From the NCBI GenBank assembly GCA_002496565.1, contig DAKJ01000001.1:1-16740 (forward strand): a stretch of 16,740 nucleotides of DNA, in the 5' to 3' direction. The position numbers and the translations under genes were made by a program. Below are positions 15,318-16,740 of this stretch, one piece after another (the first letter of the stretch is position 1; every line of letters begins with the position of its first letter). The DNA is from Methanosarcina sp. UBA289. GTDB lineage: Archaea > Halobacteriota > Methanosarcinia > Methanosarcinales > Methanosarcinaceae. Under the pieces are notes generated by a model. That model was given only the letters and a program-made list of their open reading frames with translations, searched no databases and was not told the DNA's origin.

Positions 15318-15695
15318 ATGAAAGAAGATAGTAATGGAGTTTGTTTGTGTCCTTTAGAAGGAATTATTAACACAATATCCAAAAAATGGGCCACGTAGGT
15401 TATCAGTGTCCTCGGGCATCACGACAGATTGAGATTCAATGATCTAATGAGTACTCTTGAGGGTATCAGTCCCAAGTCACTTACGGACCTGTTAAAAGAA
15501 CTTCAAAAAAAAGGCCTTGTCCGACGAGAAGCATTTCCCGAAGTACCTCCAAGAGTCGAATATTTTTTAACGGATGATGGTAAACAGCTTTGTGAAGCAA
15601 TTATTCCTTTAATAAAATGGGCAGAGAAGCGGGACGATCTGCGTCAGGAAATGTATAATTCTACCTGCAATAATACAAGTTATTCTCCAAAATAA
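15318..15695 (+). CDS. HxlR-family regulator with in-frame TAG (possible pyrrolysine)
   Basis: Read through one amber codon, this gives a 125-residue HxlR-type winged-helix protein. It has the N-terminal Cys motif CLCPLEG (Cys9, Cys11), helix 1 INTISKKWAT, then codon 27 = TAG (15396-15398), VISVLGHHDRLRFNDLM, the recognition region GISPKSLTDLLKELQKKGLV, and the wing signature EVPPRVEYFLTDDG. Sequence on both sides of the TAG is in one frame and conserved-looking, with no other lesion. In YodB the aligned position is a buried-helix Leu; Gln (CAG) or Leu (TTG) is one base from TAG. No accepted gene here stops with TAG. Pyrrolysine insertion, a fresh nonsense mutation, or a sequencing error are the alternatives. 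A TTG at 15429 would give only a truncated wing. It probably controls the divergent CooC operon. Confidence 0.75.
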
Positions 15696-15723
15696 ACTAT
15701 AAGATAAAGAAAACGATAACTAT

Positions 15724-15862
15724 TTAATCATAAGGAAGGAATCTTTCAAAGTCATAAACATTGTTAGTTTTAAAGAAATTGTATAGAACCTGTGCAGTTT
15801 TCACCCAATTAGAAAATAAACAGCATCCGCTGCTCTTTTCCGGCAAGACGACAGGTCATGCC
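15724..15862 (-). pseudogene. Decayed HMA-domain (copper chaperone) gene
   Basis: On the minus strand the sequence reads GMTCR (15862-15848), then after a one-base deletion CRKRAADAV (15845-15819), then in another frame GVKTAQV (about 15807-15787). Together these match the HMA pattern GMTCxxC-xKRVADAI...GVxSVxV seen in the first domain of the copper ATPase in this window. The CxxC spacer is 5 nt instead of 6 and there are stops upstream. The DNA here (CTCTTTTCCGGCAAG, then CAGGTCATG) also resembles the copA start region near 12892-12920. Coordinates are approximate. I see no possible functional product. Confidence 0.6.
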
Positions 15863-15899
15863 AATGCTCCCATATTAACTTCCATCAGACCCATCACTT

Positions 15900-15915
15900 A
15901 TTCAATTTTTTGAAT
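15900..15915 (-). terminator. Small hairpin after the 86-aa HMA gene
   Basis: ATTCAA and TTGAAT surround TTTT and lie just past the HMA gene stop. The hairpin is short and AT-rich, so its role as a terminator is tentative. Confidence 0.35.
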
Positions 15916-15925
15916 TGCTCGGTGT

Positions 15926-16186
15926 TTAAAAAACTCTTCCGGGCTCTTCTAAAGTTTTATAGCCAGCTTTAAGCAAGGTCATCTGTATAACATATGCATC
16001 AGTTATCCGGCTATCATAGGCCACATTTACGGTTCTTTCATGAATATTGATGTTTACTCTGGAAACCCCGTTGATAGATGTAACTAGTCTTGTGATCATA
16101 TCCTTGCAGTACCTGCATACTAGATCGTCTACTATGAATGTTGTCTCCCCGATGTGTTCACCCCCCAGCACAACTGTAATTTTCAA
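15926..16186 (-). CDS. Divergent HMA-domain protein, probable metal chaperone
   Basis: The 86-aa soluble protein has the beta-alpha-beta-beta-alpha-beta layout of a heavy-metal-associated domain. Its metal site is LVCRYCKDM (Cys24, Cys27) in place of GMTCxxC, followed by ITRLVTSINGVSRVNINIHE (helix, loop and strand) and a C-terminal GYKTLEE. It carries an extra N-terminal extension (MKITVVLGGEHIGETTF) longer than in CopZ. The start is TTG at 16186; the site GAGGA ends 6 nt before it and there is no better ATG. The gene follows the CopZ-like gene by 90 nt and has its own copA-like promoter element, which ties it to copper or a similar metal. The metal itself is uncertain. Confidence 0.8.
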   Translation of the reverse strand: MKITVVLGGEHIGETTFIVDDLVCRYCKDMITRLVTSINGVSRVNINIHERTVNVAYDSRITDAYVIQMTLLKAGYKTLEEPGRVF

Positions 16187-16201
16187 ACAGGTTCCTCAAC
16201 C

Positions 16202-16240
16202 ATATAGTAAAAATTTGTACCTTTACTATATATTCTTTGA
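16202..16240 (-). promoter_or_regulatory. HMA-gene promoter with shared palindromic operator
   Basis: ATATAGTAAA (16202-16211) and TTTACTATAT (16222-16231) are a perfect 10-bp inverted repeat around AATTTGTACC. The sequence from TTGTACC through TATTCTTT is almost identical to the copA promoter near 13075-13099. The coding-strand box A ATATATAG overlaps the right arm, and the left arm falls at the likely start of transcription. Binding of a repressor there would block transcription. Confidence 0.65.
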
Positions 16241-16276
16241 AGCCTGTACCGATATTATTTGTATGAGATTATCACA

Positions 16277-16483
16277 TTAAATGGGTTCATACCCTGTTTC
16301 ACGAATTGCCTCCTTGATCTTTTCGAGGTTTACCTTCCCTTCCTCATAATCAACAGTTACCTGTTTGGTCTGAAGGTTTACGTCCGCCCTCTGTACCCCT
16401 TCTACAGCTTCAACCGCCTTTTTAACCCTCAACTGACAGTGCATACAGGACATGCCTTCAACTTTTATGATTTCTTGGGTCAT
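16277..16483 (-). CDS. copZ: CopZ-like copper chaperone (HMA domain)
   Basis: This is a 68-aa single HMA domain with the metal motif GMSCMHC (Cys13, Cys16), EAVEGVQRADVNLQTKQVTV for the central strands and IKEAIRETGYEPI at the end. Such proteins carry Cu(I) to a P1B ATPase, which is present 3.3 kb away. I prefer the ATG at 16483 to one five codons upstream, because GGAGG (16492-16496) lies 8 nt before 16483 and overlaps the upstream ATG itself. It is the first gene of a possible two-gene unit with the 86-aa HMA gene. Mercury or other soft-metal binding is an alternative. Confidence 0.88.
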   Translation of the reverse strand: MTQEIIKVEGMSCMHCQLRVKKAVEAVEGVQRADVNLQTKQVTVDYEEGKVNLEKIKEAIRETGYEPI

Positions 16484-16717
16484 GTTTTCAGCCTCCATCT
16501 AATTATACTTAATAATTTAACAGAATAAATTAATATAATAATTTTCTGGAATACTGTAGGATTGAATAATAATATATCCGATTTGCCACAAATTCTTTGC
16601 GTAAATTCAGGTTAATGAGACTTTATCATTACATTAGATATTGGTAAAATGGAATAAAATTTGGAAAGTGTTGAATTTCATTAAGAGATTCTTTTTTGAA
16701 AAGGGTCGCGTTGTGCC

Positions 16718-16737
16718 TCAACCGTTGCGCCGGTTGA
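16718..16737. other. Hairpin at the window edge
   Basis: TCAACCG (16718-16724) and CGGTTGA (16731-16737) form a perfect 7-bp stem with a 6-nt loop, GC-richer than the surroundings. The unit it belongs to lies beyond the window. It could be a terminator or the end of a repeat. Confidence 0.35.
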
Positions 16738-16740
16738 TCA

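Noticed and set aside
15429..15695. Separate short gene for the HxlR C-terminal part starting at TTG
   Set aside because: It would lack helix 1 and the sensor cysteines, has no ribosome site, and the upstream sequence is in the same frame apart from one TAG.

Overview
The window looks like a chromosomal segment of a methanogenic archaeon of the Methanosarcina group. The evidence is the archaeal-type ATP-dependent DNA ligase, the stand-alone double-ACT protein next to homoserine dehydrogenase, TATA-type (box A) promoters with archaeal Shine-Dalgarno (SD) sites, AT-rich intergenic DNA, and secreted NosD-like and coiled-coil proteins. No gene that I accept ends in TAG, and one regulator gene carries a single in-frame TAG. 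Both fit an organism that reads amber as pyrrolysine. I cannot name the species.

Layout: 53-1042 (+) encodes a secreted, C-terminally anchored protein with NosD-like repeats. 1469-4764 (-) is a housekeeping block that reads, in transcription order, ACT-domain protein, homoserine dehydrogenase, DNA ligase. 5160-7913 is a divergent surface/signalling pair: a membrane-anchored winged-helix protein (-) faces a secreted coiled-coil protein and a small lipoprotein (+). 7955-9642 holds a phasin-like coiled-coil protein (-), a small Hsp20-type chaperone (+) and a rubrerythrin (+).

9739-12946 (-) is a Cu(I)-exporting P-type ATPase with three metal-binding domains, followed by a small two-helix membrane protein. 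13207-15198 (-) is a compact operon of a CooC-type nickel ATPase, a flavin reductase-like protein and an RmlC-like cupin. It is divergent from an HxlR-family regulator (15318-15695, +) whose codon 27 is TAG. 15724-16483 (-) contains a decayed HMA-domain gene, an intact divergent HMA protein and a CopZ-like copper chaperone.

The most interesting signals are regulatory. The upstream regions of copA and of the 86-aa HMA protein, about 3 kb apart, share an almost identical sequence built on a palindrome (ATATAGTAAA-N10-TTTACTATAT in the better copy) that overlaps the box A. This suggests one metal-responsive regulator for both. The HxlR/CooC divergent promoter carries its own 18-bp palindrome. 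The window may therefore hold a two-part metal and redox homeostasis locus, with copper genes flanking a nickel/flavin operon under a regulator that may depend on pyrrolysine.
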